Notes: generated by a model not told the origin, from the letters alone. A DNA stretch of 52,861 nucleotides from Pigmentiphaga sp. (GCA_023228945.1 JALOAI010000031.1:1-52861), one strand, 5' to 3'. Positions 25,153 to 33,079 are shown, counted from the first letter of the stretch. Program-made: numbers and translations.

Positions 25153-25341
25153 TCATTCTCCATGCATGACCCACTTAAGCGTCTCCAAGCGATCACGGAC
25201 CAGCTTACCGGTGATGGTGTGGGGTTCGGCCGGCAGGCTGAACAAAAGTTCATTGATCTCGCGGTACGAAAGCCCGGCGATCCTGTCGTCAAAGCTGGCG
25301 ATGACCTCTTCGGCCAGTTCGGTGATTTCGTCAAGGTTCAT
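25153..25341 (-). CDS. Hypothetical protein, 62 residues
   Basis: MNLDEITELAEEVIASFDDR, acidic and helical. The start has the strong AAGGAGCACCACGCC site. Not recognised. Overlaps nothing and is followed at three bases by the next gene. Confidence 0.6.
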   Translation of the reverse strand: MNLDEITELAEEVIASFDDRIAGLSYREINELLFSLPAEPHTITGKLVRDRLETLKWVMHGE

Positions 25342-25366
25342 GGCGTGGTGCTCCTTATTCGGTGGT

Positions 25367-25579
25367 TCAGCAGGCGGTCATCATCTTGACCGCGTCGTGG
25401 GATTCCTTGCGGGCGGCGTCCCACTCAGCTTCTGCGGCGCGCATGTCGGCTTGAGCGGCATCCCACGCGGCGCGGTCGTTGTTCATCATCGCCTCGGTGC
25501 TGCGTTCCTGCGCGGCGGCGACCGCTGCCTTGGCGGCTTCTTGGCGAGCGACGTTCTGTTTTTGGGCTTCGGTCATCAT
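25367..25579 (-). CDS. Coiled-coil protein, 70 residues
   Basis: Starts MMTEAQKQNVARQEAAKAAV and continues as an Ala/Glu/Arg heptad-like helix to near the end (ESHDAVKMMTAC). Two start ATGs are adjacent (25579, 25576) behind AAAGGAGACCACGCC. Own promoter at 25609-25637. Function unknown. Confidence 0.6.
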   Translation of the reverse strand: MMTEAQKQNVARQEAAKAAVAAAQERSTEAMMNNDRAAWDAAQADMRAAEAEWDAARKESHDAVKMMTAC

Positions 25580-25608
25580 GGCGTGGTCTCCTTTGCTTTC
25601 GTTACCCC

Positions 25609-25637
25609 TTTATACCTTTCTCGGGGAACCTAATCAA
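25609..25637 (-). promoter_or_regulatory. Promoter for the coiled-coil gene and downstream genes
   Basis: Leftward TTGATT, 17 bases, TATAAA followed by GGGG. It lies just inside the 3' end of the nuclease gene and 30 bases upstream of the coiled-coil gene. Confidence 0.6.
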
Positions 25638-26053
25638 CCGGTATTTGCCAGCCGGACCCACAATTCGGTCTGAAACCAGAGCTGTGCGTCGGCGGCGGCC
25701 ATGTCCACCGGATAATGGCCCAGCCGGCCGGAGTGGTAAACGCTGGCCACGAGCCGGAACCGCCACGGCGTGCGGTTCTGCCGATACATCAGGAATGGGA
25801 TCTGGTTGTCCTTGGCCTGCTTGACCGCTTGCTTCCACCATTGGCTGACCTGGAGATTCTCGTGCCGCTTGACCTCCACCGCCAGCCAGTCGATCCCTGT
25901 CAGGTCGTAGCCCCCGCCGCGCGTCTGCTCCAGGTTACGGCTGAGGTCCACAGGGGGCAGGCCCAGGCTGTCGGTCACCGGGGCCGCCCAGTCCGTCAGA
26001 AGCCGGATCGCCTCGCGTTCGCCGTTCTGCCCCTTAGCTCGAATATTAACCAC
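25634..26053 (-). CDS. PD-(D/E)XK endonuclease, Holliday junction resolvase-like
   Basis: 139 residues from a GTG at 26053 that overlaps the preceding stop. The N-terminus IRAKGQNGEREAIRLLTDW supplies the first Glu. The catalytic centre reads GGGYDLTGIDWLAVEVKRHE (Asp near 50, then E-V-K near 60), followed by QWWKQAVKQAKDNQIPFLMY. This is the layout of phage Hjc-like resolvases, which cut branched DNA before packaging. Substrate is not certain; VRR-NUC-type nicking enzymes look similar. Confidence 0.72.
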   Translation of the reverse strand: MVNIRAKGQNGEREAIRLLTDWAAPVTDSLGLPPVDLSRNLEQTRGGGYDLTGIDWLAVEVKRHENLQVSQWWKQAVKQAKDNQIPFLMYRQNRTPWRFRLVASVYHSGRLGHYPVDMAAADAQLWFQTELWVRLANTG

Positions 26054-26300
26054 GGCGGAAGACCTGAATCAGCCCATCGGGGTAGCGATGGCAGATGAAG
26101 TCCCCATCTCCGTTCCGACGCTTCTTCCAGCACCGCATCTCCACACTGGTCAGTTTGGGCTGTTCCGGTCCTGGAGGGATATCAAACGTCCCGCCCACAG
26201 GAGTTGTGGACCATGGGTATTTTTCGGGGCGTCCTGGTCCTGACTTCGTGGGCTGCAGGCGCCCCTTTACCCAATCCGGCGTTTTTTCGTGGCTAGGCAT
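26046..26300 (-). CDS. Hypothetical protein, 84 residues
   Basis: MPSHEKTPDWVKGRLQPTKS from ATG 26300 with AAAGGAG upstream. Pro/Gly-rich N-terminal half, then a basic segment with CWKKRRNGDGDFICHRYPDG that suggests a small beta domain. Longer in-frame starts lack a ribosome site. Not recognised. Confidence 0.55.
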   Translation of the reverse strand: MPSHEKTPDWVKGRLQPTKSGPGRPEKYPWSTTPVGGTFDIPPGPEQPKLTSVEMRCWKKRRNGDGDFICHRYPDGLIQVFRRG

Positions 26301-26800
26301 CTGTTTGCTCCTTTGCTTTATTTTACCGTTCCCAAACCATAATATGCCCATTGCCCGGCGGTGGGAAGCCCCTTTCGCCTGGTCAGCCCGCAATTTCCGC
26401 ACATGTCTATGATATTCACCCATCTGGGAGAATATCGGCTGTCTTTTAGTAACCAGACCAATATCACCTTGTTCTGGGATGGGTTGGGAAAGATTGGCCT
26501 ATCCCTTATCAAGCGCAGTTTTTTCTTTATACTTCAAAGGCTTATAAGATTCTTGGGAAAGGGGATTTTTGGGATCTTAAAGCCCGGGGTCTTTATTTAT
26601 ATGTAGAGGGACCCCCCTTTAGGGACCCCAATTCCCCTACTCTTACCCCCATGGGGGCAGGGCCAAGCCCATCCCCTTTCCCAACTTTCGGGTAACCCTT
26701 TGAAAACAAAAGGAAAAATCGCATTCTGTTCAGGGATATTTGGCCTTTCCCAAGGATATCCCTGTTCGGTGGTATCCCGGGAAGACCATTGAAACCATCT
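26301..26800. other. 500-bp AT-rich non-coding region with inverted repeats
   Basis: The stretch between the primase stop and the next leftward gene is visibly poorer in G+C than the rest. It holds several inverted repeats: a 7-bp pair GATATTC/GAATATC (26411-26417, 26430-26436), a 14-bp pair TTGGGAAAGGGGAT/ATCCCCTTTCCCAA (26553-26566, 26671-26684) and a 9-bp pair CAGGGATAT/ATATCCCTG (26731-26739, 26756-26764). GGGACCCC is repeated. A 28-residue leftward frame (26404-26318, MCGNCGLTRRKGLPTAGQWA...) has a poor ribosome site. I see no convincing gene. Candidate replication origin or control region. Confidence 0.6.
26731..26764. repeat. Hairpin-forming palindrome next to the primase gene 3' end
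   Basis: Arms CAGGGATAT and ATATCCCTG are perfect complements; inside them TTGG pairs with CCAA with a two-base bulge. It lies 37 bases beyond the stop of the primase-helicase. It may terminate that transcript or form part of the origin. Confidence 0.6.
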
Positions 26801-29155
26801 CTAATTTATACCCTCCCCCGGCGTATAAACGGCGTACGGAGGCCGGTGGCCAGTCTCCTTGAAGACCTGGTCTGCTGTGAGACGTTGAAGCGCCCCGGTC
26901 TCCAAAGCGGTCTGGATAACAGCTCGGATAGCCACGTCCGCACCGCGGGTCGAATTCACGAACGGACCGAGCTGGCGCAGCTGGTGGTGGATATAGGTGT
27001 GCGGGATAAACGGGTGCCCGAGCAGATACGCCGGCACCTTGCGGTCCTTCTTCTGCTTATCGGTCAGCCGGAAATACGCCTTCACCTTCTCCACCAACGC
27101 CGGGAGCTGCTTGGCCTCCTCTGTGGCCAGATCGCCCGAACTGTGGCGCCGCGCGACTTCCGCCACCCCACCCTCGACCAGCTGTTGCGCCCATGCCAGG
27201 TCCTCGGCCGTCACATTCGGAACCTGCCCGGGATGAGTCCGGCCGACCGCCACCAGTCCCGCCACCTTCAGGATATTGACCCATGCTCGCGAGGCCATCA
27301 GTTCTTCCGGCGTGTTCGATTCCCCATCGCCTTGCCGGGCGCGTTGGATGTATTCCGCCCGCAGCCGGTCGGCCAGATCCCAAGCACTGTTCTGGATCTC
27401 GAGGAATCCGGTCTCGCCGAGGGTCTGGAGCTGGATGGCGTAGCTTGCCATCTTGACCACCTTATCCACCAGCGCGGGGCTTGGCGGGATGACTCGGTGG
27501 TAGTTGTAGTTGTCCTCTTTGGGCGGCTTGTATGAGATCAGGATGAAGCGCGGCACCAGCCCGTCGGCGAAACTGTCCATCGTCACCGCCTTGTAGAACT
27601 CCGAAGGCGTCGATTCTCCGAGCAGGCTCAGCGCCGGCGCATCGATAGCCCCGATCTGGTTCTCTTGCTTGGCGTGGGCGGTCCGCGCCAGCCGGCCGTG
27701 CCGGTTCCCAGCTGTATAGACATCCAGCAGGAAACGCTTCAGCAGAATCTCGTTCTCCCCGGCTCGCCGATTCAGCATCGTCTGAAGCCTCGTCCCGATC
27801 TCCCCGACCAGCGACACCATACAGGCGTTCTGCTCGGCCAGCGCCTTGCGCCAGCCGGTGGCGGAGATGCCTTCCGGCCCGCTGAATGCCGAGACGCCGG
27901 GGGCCTGCTGTTCCACCGCTTTGAAAAGCGCGTTGACCCCTTTCCGCATGGCGTCCTTACCGGACGAGGCCGGCGCCAGGAGCGCGATATAGAGGTTGAG
28001 GCACTCGCCCCCAAGGATTGTGTACTGCCGGCCAAAGACCCCTGCCATGAAGGCGAGGGCGCCGGCGATGGCCACGGGCTTTGCCGGATATGGGGCGGAG
28101 TGGTAGATATACTGGGCGATCTCGCCGACCAGTCCGGGAGGGAACTCGGCGTCCTGCGCCACCCCTTCCCACGCCTTCTTCGGCGCCGAGACACGCTCCA
28201 GGAGGTTCGCGACCAGCTCGCGTCCATGCTCCAGATCGGCCCCGGCGCTGGACGGCCGCAGCGCCAGTGCCCCGGCGAGGCTGTCCCGCAGGTACTTCTC
28301 GTGGTAGCTCTGGGCGGTGTGGCCTTTCTTGCCGTCTGCCTCGCCGCGGGGGCGGTAGAGGGTCGAGCGTGCGAAGATGCGCAGGATCTGGTCGTGGTTC
28401 GGAGTCCAGAAGGCCAGGATCGCCAGCAGGGCGGCGTCCGCCTCCGAGCTTGGGGTCCCGTTCATCAGATCCTGGAACTTTGCCCCCTGCCGGCTGTTGG
28501 CGATGCGGCTGATAAGCTCGTCGTCCCCGCAAGGCTCATCGCCGCTCGGCGGAAGTTCCTTGGTGGAGGCCACGCCGCCCATCTCATAGACCAGGCGCTC
28601 TAGCATGGTCGGGTGGCTTTGGATCGGTCCGGGTGTCAAGACATCGCCCGTGCAGATCATAAACCGGTCCTGGTCGTAGATCTCGACCGCGTCCCGGTTC
28701 AGCCCGCCGCCGATCGACCCGTACAGCACAATATGGACGCCGCGGCCGGACTGCGAGAGCTCGGCATAGGACGGGAAGTGCTGCAGGATGCGGGTGTGCC
28801 GGGCCTTTTGTTCCTCGGTAGTCCATTTGGCCGGGTCCGGCTCGTTGCTGGCGTCCTTAATATCAAGGTCAATGACCACGAACGGGTCGCCTTGGGATAG
28901 GATGTAGCCGATGGCCGGGGCGCCGGTCGCCACGGCCTCATCAAAAGTCATCCACTGGAGCGGGTCGCGCCACGCCATCTCGGAGCCGTCCGCCCGGCGC
29001 GGGCGCTTGTCCTTTTTCCCGGTCACAGGGTCGGGCGCCAGCGAGGCGGTGGCCCATTGCCGGCGAACCCGCATCTCGGCCGGGATATTGTTCCAGCGGT
29101 CCAGCGGCCCGAGGCCGAGGCTCCCGGTTTCCGCGTCGAAGCTGATTCTTGCCAT
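26801..29155 (-). CDS. Bifunctional primase-polymerase / helicase
   Basis: 784 residues from ATG 29155; the longer start at 29200 lies within the HTH gene. The N-terminal 200 residues form an archaeo-eukaryotic type primase-polymerase domain with the catalytic pair in VVIDLDIKD (Asp96, Asp98) and SGRGVHIVLYG (136-146). The C-terminal part is a DUF3987-like ATPase with Walker A LAPASSGKD (393-401) and later LLGESTPSEFYKAV. One polypeptide would prime and unwind phage DNA, working with the family A polymerase and clamp encoded on the other arm. No DnaB- or DnaG-type gene is present. Confidence 0.85.
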   Translation of the reverse strand: MARISFDAETGSLGLGPLDRWNNIPAEMRVRRQWATASLAPDPVTGKKDKRPRRADGSEMAWRDPLQWMTFDEAVATGAPAIGYILSQGDPFVVIDLDIKDASNEPDPAKWTTEEQKARHTRILQHFPSYAELSQSGRGVHIVLYGSIGGGLNRDAVEIYDQDRFMICTGDVLTPGPIQSHPTMLERLVYEMGGVASTKELPPSGDEPCGDDELISRIANSRQGAKFQDLMNGTPSSEADAALLAILAFWTPNHDQILRIFARSTLYRPRGEADGKKGHTAQSYHEKYLRDSLAGALALRPSSAGADLEHGRELVANLLERVSAPKKAWEGVAQDAEFPPGLVGEIAQYIYHSAPYPAKPVAIAGALAFMAGVFGRQYTILGGECLNLYIALLAPASSGKDAMRKGVNALFKAVEQQAPGVSAFSGPEGISATGWRKALAEQNACMVSLVGEIGTRLQTMLNRRAGENEILLKRFLLDVYTAGNRHGRLARTAHAKQENQIGAIDAPALSLLGESTPSEFYKAVTMDSFADGLVPRFILISYKPPKEDNYNYHRVIPPSPALVDKVVKMASYAIQLQTLGETGFLEIQNSAWDLADRLRAEYIQRARQGDGESNTPEELMASRAWVNILKVAGLVAVGRTHPGQVPNVTAEDLAWAQQLVEGGVAEVARRHSSGDLATEEAKQLPALVEKVKAYFRLTDKQKKDRKVPAYLLGHPFIPHTYIHHQLRQLGPFVNSTRGADVAIRAVIQTALETGALQRLTADQVFKETGHRPPYAVYTPGEGIN

Positions 29156-29156
29156 A

Positions 29157-29363
29157 TCAGGGGTGGTCCTTGAATAGAGGCTGGCCGGACAGGCTTTCAT
29201 AGATCCTTTGGATCAGGTCGACATTAGGGCTCTTGGTGGTCCCGTCCAGGAAGCACCGCTTCCAAGCGAGGCTGACCCCGAAGCGCCGGGAGAAGTCGCG
29301 GTCGGAGAGCCCGCAGTTGCGGACTAGCTCCATGGTTCGGTACTTGAGGCTTGGATGGTTCAT
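29157..29363 (-). CDS. Small helix-turn-helix regulator, 68 residues
   Basis: MNHPSLKYRTMELVRNCGLS with a predicted HTH in LSDRDFSRRFGVSLAWKRCF, followed by a helix that ends in IYESLSGQPLF. The ATG at 29363 has AAGGAGG ahead; a longer frame to 29498 is not needed. It is the first gene leftward of the divergent promoter region and could control both early arms by binding the inverted TATAAAGGGG elements there. Its stop overlaps the primase start region. Confidence 0.6.
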   Translation of the reverse strand: MNHPSLKYRTMELVRNCGLSDRDFSRRFGVSLAWKRCFLDGTTKSPNVDLIQRIYESLSGQPLFKDHP

Positions 29364-29384
29364 TGGGATACCCCTCCTTTCGGA

Positions 29385-29469
29385 CCCCTTTATATGGCGG
29401 GGCTGGGGAATACTCCAGAGGTTTTTTATTTTTGGGTTGCGTGCGGGGGCTGGCCGGGGTATAAAGGGG
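29385..29469. promoter_or_regulatory. Divergent early promoter region with inverted TATAAAGGGG
   Basis: Rightward: TTGCGT (29437-29442), 17 bases, TATAAA (29460-29465). Leftward: TGGAGT, 17 bases, TATAAA (29394-29389), with a weak -35. Both -10 boxes are followed by GGGG, so CCCCTTTATA (29385-29394) and TATAAAGGGG (29460-29469) form a perfect 10-bp inverted repeat. The region separates the two early arms. Confidence 0.6.
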
Positions 29470-29497
29470 TCTCGAAGCCAGATATGGAGCACCACCA

Positions 29498-29743
29498 ATG
29501 AACCTTCCCGAGGAAAACGCCACCGCCGAGGAAATGCGCCGCTTTGCTGCTGGGCTCTCCACGGCCCGCCGGATGCGGTTGGCCGCGGCTCTGATCTATC
29601 CCGAGATCGAGGAGATCGAGGCCAACGACGCCGAGATGACCGACGATGCCAAAACGGCCGGCCGGGTCTTCGCCGACGAAATCGAAAGCGATCGCGATGA
29701 CGCCTTCGAGGCCTTCGTCGACTTCATCTATCGGAGGATCTGA
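29498..29743 (+). CDS. Acidic helical protein, 81 residues
   Basis: MNLPEENATAEEMRRFAAGL, then a strongly acidic helical body (EIEEIEANDAEMTDDAKTAG). First gene of the rightward early operon, behind GGAGCACCACC and the divergent promoter. Small very acidic early phage proteins often act as DNA mimics or inhibitors of host enzymes; nothing here proves that. Not recognised. Confidence 0.6.
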   Translation: MNLPEENATAEEMRRFAAGLSTARRMRLAAALIYPEIEEIEANDAEMTDDAKTAGRVFADEIESDRDDAFEAFVDFIYRRI

Positions 29744-29746
29744 ACC

Positions 29747-30109
29747 ATGAACCGGTTTCTTTTGATTCTTCCGCTGGCGGCTTGTGCGGCTCCGCTGGCT
29801 GAATATGAGCCCGTCGTCGACCGGCCGACCGGGCGCTACGCGCAGGACTTGGCGGAATGCCGCTCCTTGGCGGCCGAAGCCGAGGCGCAGTACAACGAGC
29901 GCGTCGGCGCACAAATGGTGGCCAATATCATACTCGGGGCGGCGCTTGGTGCGGCCATCGGAGACAGCAGCCAGGCTGCCGCCTACGGGGCGTTGGCCGG
30001 AGGGGCCGCCACCGACACCGAAATCGCCCACGGCGGACCGCGGCGCATCATTGACCGCTGCTTGGCTGGCCGCGGCCACCGGGTACTTTCTGATCTCGGG
30101 AGGGGCTGA
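29747..30109 (+). CDS. Lipoprotein with glycine-zipper segment
   Basis: 120 residues. The signal MNRFLLILPLAAC has a lipobox LAAC with Cys13. The mature part has a Tyr/Glu-rich linker and a glycine-zipper-like hydrophobic segment (IILGAALGAAIGDSSQAAAY). It starts four bases after the previous stop. A lipoprotein expressed early, away from the lysis genes, is in the right place for superinfection exclusion or envelope remodelling. Role inferred. Confidence 0.65.
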   Translation: MNRFLLILPLAACAAPLAEYEPVVDRPTGRYAQDLAECRSLAAEAEAQYNERVGAQMVANIILGAALGAAIGDSSQAAAYGALAGGAATDTEIAHGGPRRIIDRCLAGRGHRVLSDLGRG

Positions 30110-30112
30110 GGT

Positions 30113-30571
30113 ATGACCCCGCTTCAATTGATGCAGGCGCTGGGGATCAACCCGGCACCGACCACCCATGCCGAGTACCTGGACAGCTGGCTGAAGATCA
30201 AGGACATCGCCAAGTCCTTGTCGGACACCGAGATGACCATGCGCAAGGCGCTGTTCGCCGCCACCTTCCCCGATCCCAAGGAAGGGGCAAACAATTTCAT
30301 CCTGCCGGACGGGCGCAAGCTGGCCGCCACCCACAAGATCAACCGGTCCATCGACGAGGCTTTGATCCAGCCCACCCGGGCGGAATACGAGCTGCTGAAT
30401 GACCGGCCGGTGGCTTTCGACGAGCTGTTGAAGGTCAAGCACGAACTGGTGACCAGTGCCTTCCGCAAGCTCCAACCGGCCAAGGACGAGGCCCTCGGCC
30501 CCGCCTACGCGGTCATCAGCAAAATGATCACGGCCAAGCCGGGGGCTCCCACCATGGAGGTCAAGGGATGA
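30113..30571 (+). CDS. Conserved-looking phage protein near recombination genes
   Basis: 152 residues, MTPLQLMQALGINPAPTTHA, helical, with a central NFILPDGRKLAATHKINRSI hairpin. Proteins of this type commonly sit upstream of Sak4/DUF669 genes. No catalytic motif visible. The start follows the lipoprotein stop by three bases. Confidence 0.6.
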   Translation: MTPLQLMQALGINPAPTTHAEYLDSWLKIKDIAKSLSDTEMTMRKALFAATFPDPKEGANNFILPDGRKLAATHKINRSIDEALIQPTRAEYELLNDRPVAFDELLKVKHELVTSAFRKLQPAKDEALGPAYAVISKMITAKPGAPTMEVKG

Positions 30572-30738
30572 AGTGGCTTGATTGGGCCATTCAAGGGGCG
30601 CTTGGCGGGCTGATGCTTGCGGCGGCTTTTGGGGCGGCGATGATGCTTTTGGTAGCCTTTGGGGCCACCGGCCCTAACTGCCCCGGCAAGGATCCCTCCT
30701 GGATCGGCTGGTGCTCGGAGGCCCCCGATGCGTGGTAA
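30568..30738 (+). CDS. Small membrane protein, 56 residues
   Basis: MKWLDWAIQGALGGLMLAAA and the next 15 residues form one transmembrane helix, followed by a short Cys-containing tail (NCPGKDPSWIGWCSEAPDAW). ATG overlaps the previous stop (ATGA) and the gene runs ten bases into the next one. The two Cys could form a disulphide outside the membrane. Function unknown. Confidence 0.6.
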   Translation: MKWLDWAIQGALGGLMLAAAFGAAMMLLVAFGATGPNCPGKDPSWIGWCSEAPDAW

Positions 30739-31252
30739 CTGGATCCAGATCTACGGCGGGGCGGCCTTCTACCCGCTGGACCCGCGGCCGGAAGATATCC
30801 ATATCGAGGACATCGCGCACTCGCTGGCCCACCAATGCCGGTTCGCCGGCCATACTGTGGATTTCTATAGCGTGGCTGAACATAGCTGCTATGTGGCGCG
30901 GCTGGTTCCGCCAGAGATGCGGCTCGTGGCCCTTCTACATGACGCGGCCGAGGCCTATCTCCTGGATCTGCCACGGCCGATCAAGGAAATGCTGCCCGAA
31001 TACCGCGTCATGGAGGACCGGGTCTGGGCCGCCATCACAAAACGTTTCGACCTCCCCCTGATCTTGCCAAGGGAGGTCAAATACGCCGATAACGCCATGC
31101 TGGCCACCGAGGGGCGGCAGGCGTTGAACCCGCCGGGGGCCGAGGCATGGACCGCGCCCCTTCCCCCACCGGCGGAGGTAGTCCTGAGGTTCTGGTCGCC
31201 TGAAAACGCCAAGCGGCATTTCCTCCACGCCTTCAAGGAGTTCTCGACATGA
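30728..31252 (+). CDS. HD-domain phosphohydrolase
   Basis: 174 residues. HSLAHQCRFAGH (31-42), YSVAEHS (47-53) and LLHDAAEAYLLDLPRPIKE (69-87) give the metal-binding His and the HD pair of the YfbR-like HD hydrolases. Such phage enzymes act on nucleotides, often dNMPs. It may adjust the nucleotide pool, for instance removing dGMP species that compete with modified guanine. The reaction is inferred. A C-terminal region (NPPGAEAWTAPL) is less conserved. Confidence 0.75.
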   Translation: MRGNWIQIYGGAAFYPLDPRPEDIHIEDIAHSLAHQCRFAGHTVDFYSVAEHSCYVARLVPPEMRLVALLHDAAEAYLLDLPRPIKEMLPEYRVMEDRVWAAITKRFDLPLILPREVKYADNAMLATEGRQALNPPGAEAWTAPLPPPAEVVLRFWSPENAKRHFLHAFKEFST

Positions 31253-31455
31253 GCCAATTCGCCGAAGCCTCGGCACTGCCCGAGGCTTACAAACTGCCGC
31301 CGCCGTCCATCGCGCAGGTGGATGCCCACCCGGACGCCGCTTTCATCTGGTCGGTCATTCTGGCGACCCGCCGGGATATGAGACTGACCTATCGGCCGGG
31401 CTACCCGGAAATCAAAACCTATGTAGAACAGGAGGTGGTCACCGGTGGCACTTAA
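31249..31455 (+). CDS. Hypothetical protein, 68 residues
   Basis: MSQFAEASALPEAYKLPPPS, with RDMRLTYRPGYPEIKTYV near the end. ATGA overlap with the HD gene; its end overlaps the GTG of the ATPase gene. Not recognised. Confidence 0.55.
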   Translation: MSQFAEASALPEAYKLPPPSIAQVDAHPDAAFIWSVILATRRDMRLTYRPGYPEIKTYVEQEVVTGGT

Positions 31456-32137
31456 TTGGTCCACCACAGACAAGGAGGCCGTCGGGCACGGGGTCAAGAT
31501 CCTGGTCTATGGCCGGGCGGGCATGGGTAAGACCCGGCTGTGCGGCACGGCCCCGTCCCCTGTGATCATCTCGGCCGAGGCGGGGCTCCTGTCTCTGCGC
31601 CATAAAAGCATTCCGGTCATCACCGTCTCCACTATGCAAGATGTCTGGGATGCTTTTACCTGGTGCCAGACCAAGGGGAAGGCGGCTGGGATCCAAACCA
31701 TCTGCCTCGATTCGATCTCCGAGATCGGGGAGAAGGTGCTGGCGGTGCAAAAGAAGAAGAAGCCGGACCCGCGCCAAGCCTACGGCGACATGGCGACCGA
31801 GATGATCGACCTTGTCAAGAGCTTCCGTGACCTGCCGGGGTTCCACGTGGTCATCACCGCCAAGGAAGCGACCAAGACCGATCCGGTGACCAATGTCAGC
31901 CGGGCCGAGCCCACCGCCCCCGGCCAGCAGGTCGGGCCGGCGCTCCCCTACCTGTTCGACGAGGTCTTCCACGCTCACAAGATCGCGGACAACCTCAACA
32001 AGGAGCATTACGTCCTGCGGACCCGCGCCAGCTTCAACGCCGACGCCAAGGACCGCTCCGACGCGTTGGATGAACTCGAATACCCTGACCTTGGCGCGAT
32101 CATCGCCAAGATCCTGGCAGCCCCGGCCAAGCAATAA
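31445..32137 (+). CDS. Sak4-like RecA-fold ATPase (single-strand annealing recombinase)
   Basis: 230 residues from GTG 31445 with AGGAGG upstream. Walker A is GRAGMGKT (23-30), Walker B region IQTICLDSISE, followed by a segment with VVITAKEATKTD. This is the compact RecA-like core of the AAA_24/Sak4 family, which anneals or exchanges single strands in phage recombination. The DUF669 ssDNA-binding protein encoded next is the usual partner of Sak4, which strengthens the call. Confidence 0.83.
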   Translation: MALNWSTTDKEAVGHGVKILVYGRAGMGKTRLCGTAPSPVIISAEAGLLSLRHKSIPVITVSTMQDVWDAFTWCQTKGKAAGIQTICLDSISEIGEKVLAVQKKKKPDPRQAYGDMATEMIDLVKSFRDLPGFHVVITAKEATKTDPVTNVSRAEPTAPGQQVGPALPYLFDEVFHAHKIADNLNKEHYVLRTRASFNADAKDRSDALDELEYPDLGAIIAKILAAPAKQ

Positions 32138-32167
32138 TACGGCCACAACCCAAGAAAGGAGACCAAT

Positions 32168-32938
32168 ATGGTCGCTTTGAACTTCAACGCAGCCCAATAT
32201 GAGCCGTCCACAGGGGCCGCGGATGTCCTGGAAACCGGGGTCTACTCGGTCCAGATCGTGGCATCCGAGGTCAAACAGACCAAGTCCGGCAACGGCTATA
32301 TGCTGGTCCTGACCATGTCCTGCCTCGACCAGCACGTGGCCGGGCGCAAGCTGACGGCGCGGCTGAATATCCACAACCCCAGCGCCCAAGCGGTCGAGAT
32401 CGCATACCGCGAGCTGTCGGCCATCAGTCACGTGGTCGGCGTGCTGAACTGGCAGGATACCCAGCAGCTCCACGGCCGCCCGTTCAAGGTCTCGGTCGAG
32501 AAGGTCGAACGGAACGACAAGCCAGGTGCTTTCTCGAACGATATCAAGGCTTATATGGACTACGCGGGAAACCCCCCGAACGCCGGGAACGCCGCCGGTG
32601 CTGGGAACTCCCCGATTCCGTCCGCGCCGCCTGCGGCTCCGACGGCCCCGGCCGCCGCCCCGGCCGCCGCTTCTGCCCCGGCCCCGCAGCCGCCCGTGGC
32701 GGCCCAGCCCGCGATGCCGCCCTCCGCACCGGCTTCGGCTCCTGCCCCGGCCCCGGCCCCGGATGCTGCGCCGGCCGCGGCCCCTTGGCAAGCGGCTGCT
32801 CCTGCTCCGGCCCCTGCCCCTGCCCCTGCACCCCAGAACACCTCCGCTCCCGCCCAAGCTCCGTGGCAGCAGCCGGGGGCAGCGGCGCCCGCGGCGCCGA
32901 CGGGGGGAACTGCGGTCCCGCCGTGGCAGCAACAGTGA
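32168..32938 (+). CDS. DUF669 ssDNA-binding protein with long Ala/Pro tail
   Basis: 256 residues. Residues 1-130 are a DUF669 domain (ETGVYSVQIVASEVKQTKSG, then KLTARLNIHNPSAQAVEIAY) with an OB-type beta pattern. Residues about 145-256 are low-complexity Ala/Pro with three PWQ motifs (APWQA, APWQQPG and the terminal PPWQQQ). The tail resembles the disordered arm of bacterial SSB but lacks its acidic DDIPF tip. AAAGGAG precedes the ATG. Works with the Sak4-like ATPase. Confidence 0.8.
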   Translation: MVALNFNAAQYEPSTGAADVLETGVYSVQIVASEVKQTKSGNGYMLVLTMSCLDQHVAGRKLTARLNIHNPSAQAVEIAYRELSAISHVVGVLNWQDTQQLHGRPFKVSVEKVERNDKPGAFSNDIKAYMDYAGNPPNAGNAAGAGNSPIPSAPPAAPTAPAAAPAAASAPAPQPPVAAQPAMPPSAPASAPAPAPAPDAAPAAAPWQAAAPAPAPAPAPAPQNTSAPAQAPWQQPGAAAPAAPTGGTAVPPWQQQ

Positions 32939-33079
32939 CCGACGGGCGGTAGCTCCGCCCCGGTTTCCGGATAGCCACCGGACGGCTTTTGACCTTATGG
33001 GCCGGGAAAAACAAGGTAACGCTACCGGGGGCCGGCGTTAAGGCGCCCCCACCTTTTAACCTCTTTAGGGAACAACGAG
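32939..33079 (+). terminator. Intergenic hairpins after the ssDNA-binding gene
   Basis: The best element is GGGGGC (33027-33032) pairing with GCCCCC (33045-33050), followed by ACCTTTT. A weaker TCCGG/CCGGA pair lies upstream. The T-run is short, so it is probably a partial terminator separating the recombination genes from the transporter gene. Confidence 0.45.

Noticed and set aside
26361..26606. 81-codon rightward frame with hydrophobic C-terminal half
   Set aside because: No ribosome site and located in the AT-rich repeat region; hydrophobic residues follow from the T-rich strand.
27665..28603. 312-codon rightward frame
   Set aside because: Antisense to the primase-helicase, which has clear catalytic motifs.
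29426..30475. 349-codon leftward frame across the divergent promoter region
   Set aside because: It would run through the early promoters and antisense to three genes with good ribosome sites; text is shadow-like.
31439..32932. 497-codon leftward frame across the recombination genes
   Set aside because: Arg/Gly/Leu-rich shadow of the Sak4-like and DUF669 genes, with no ribosome site.
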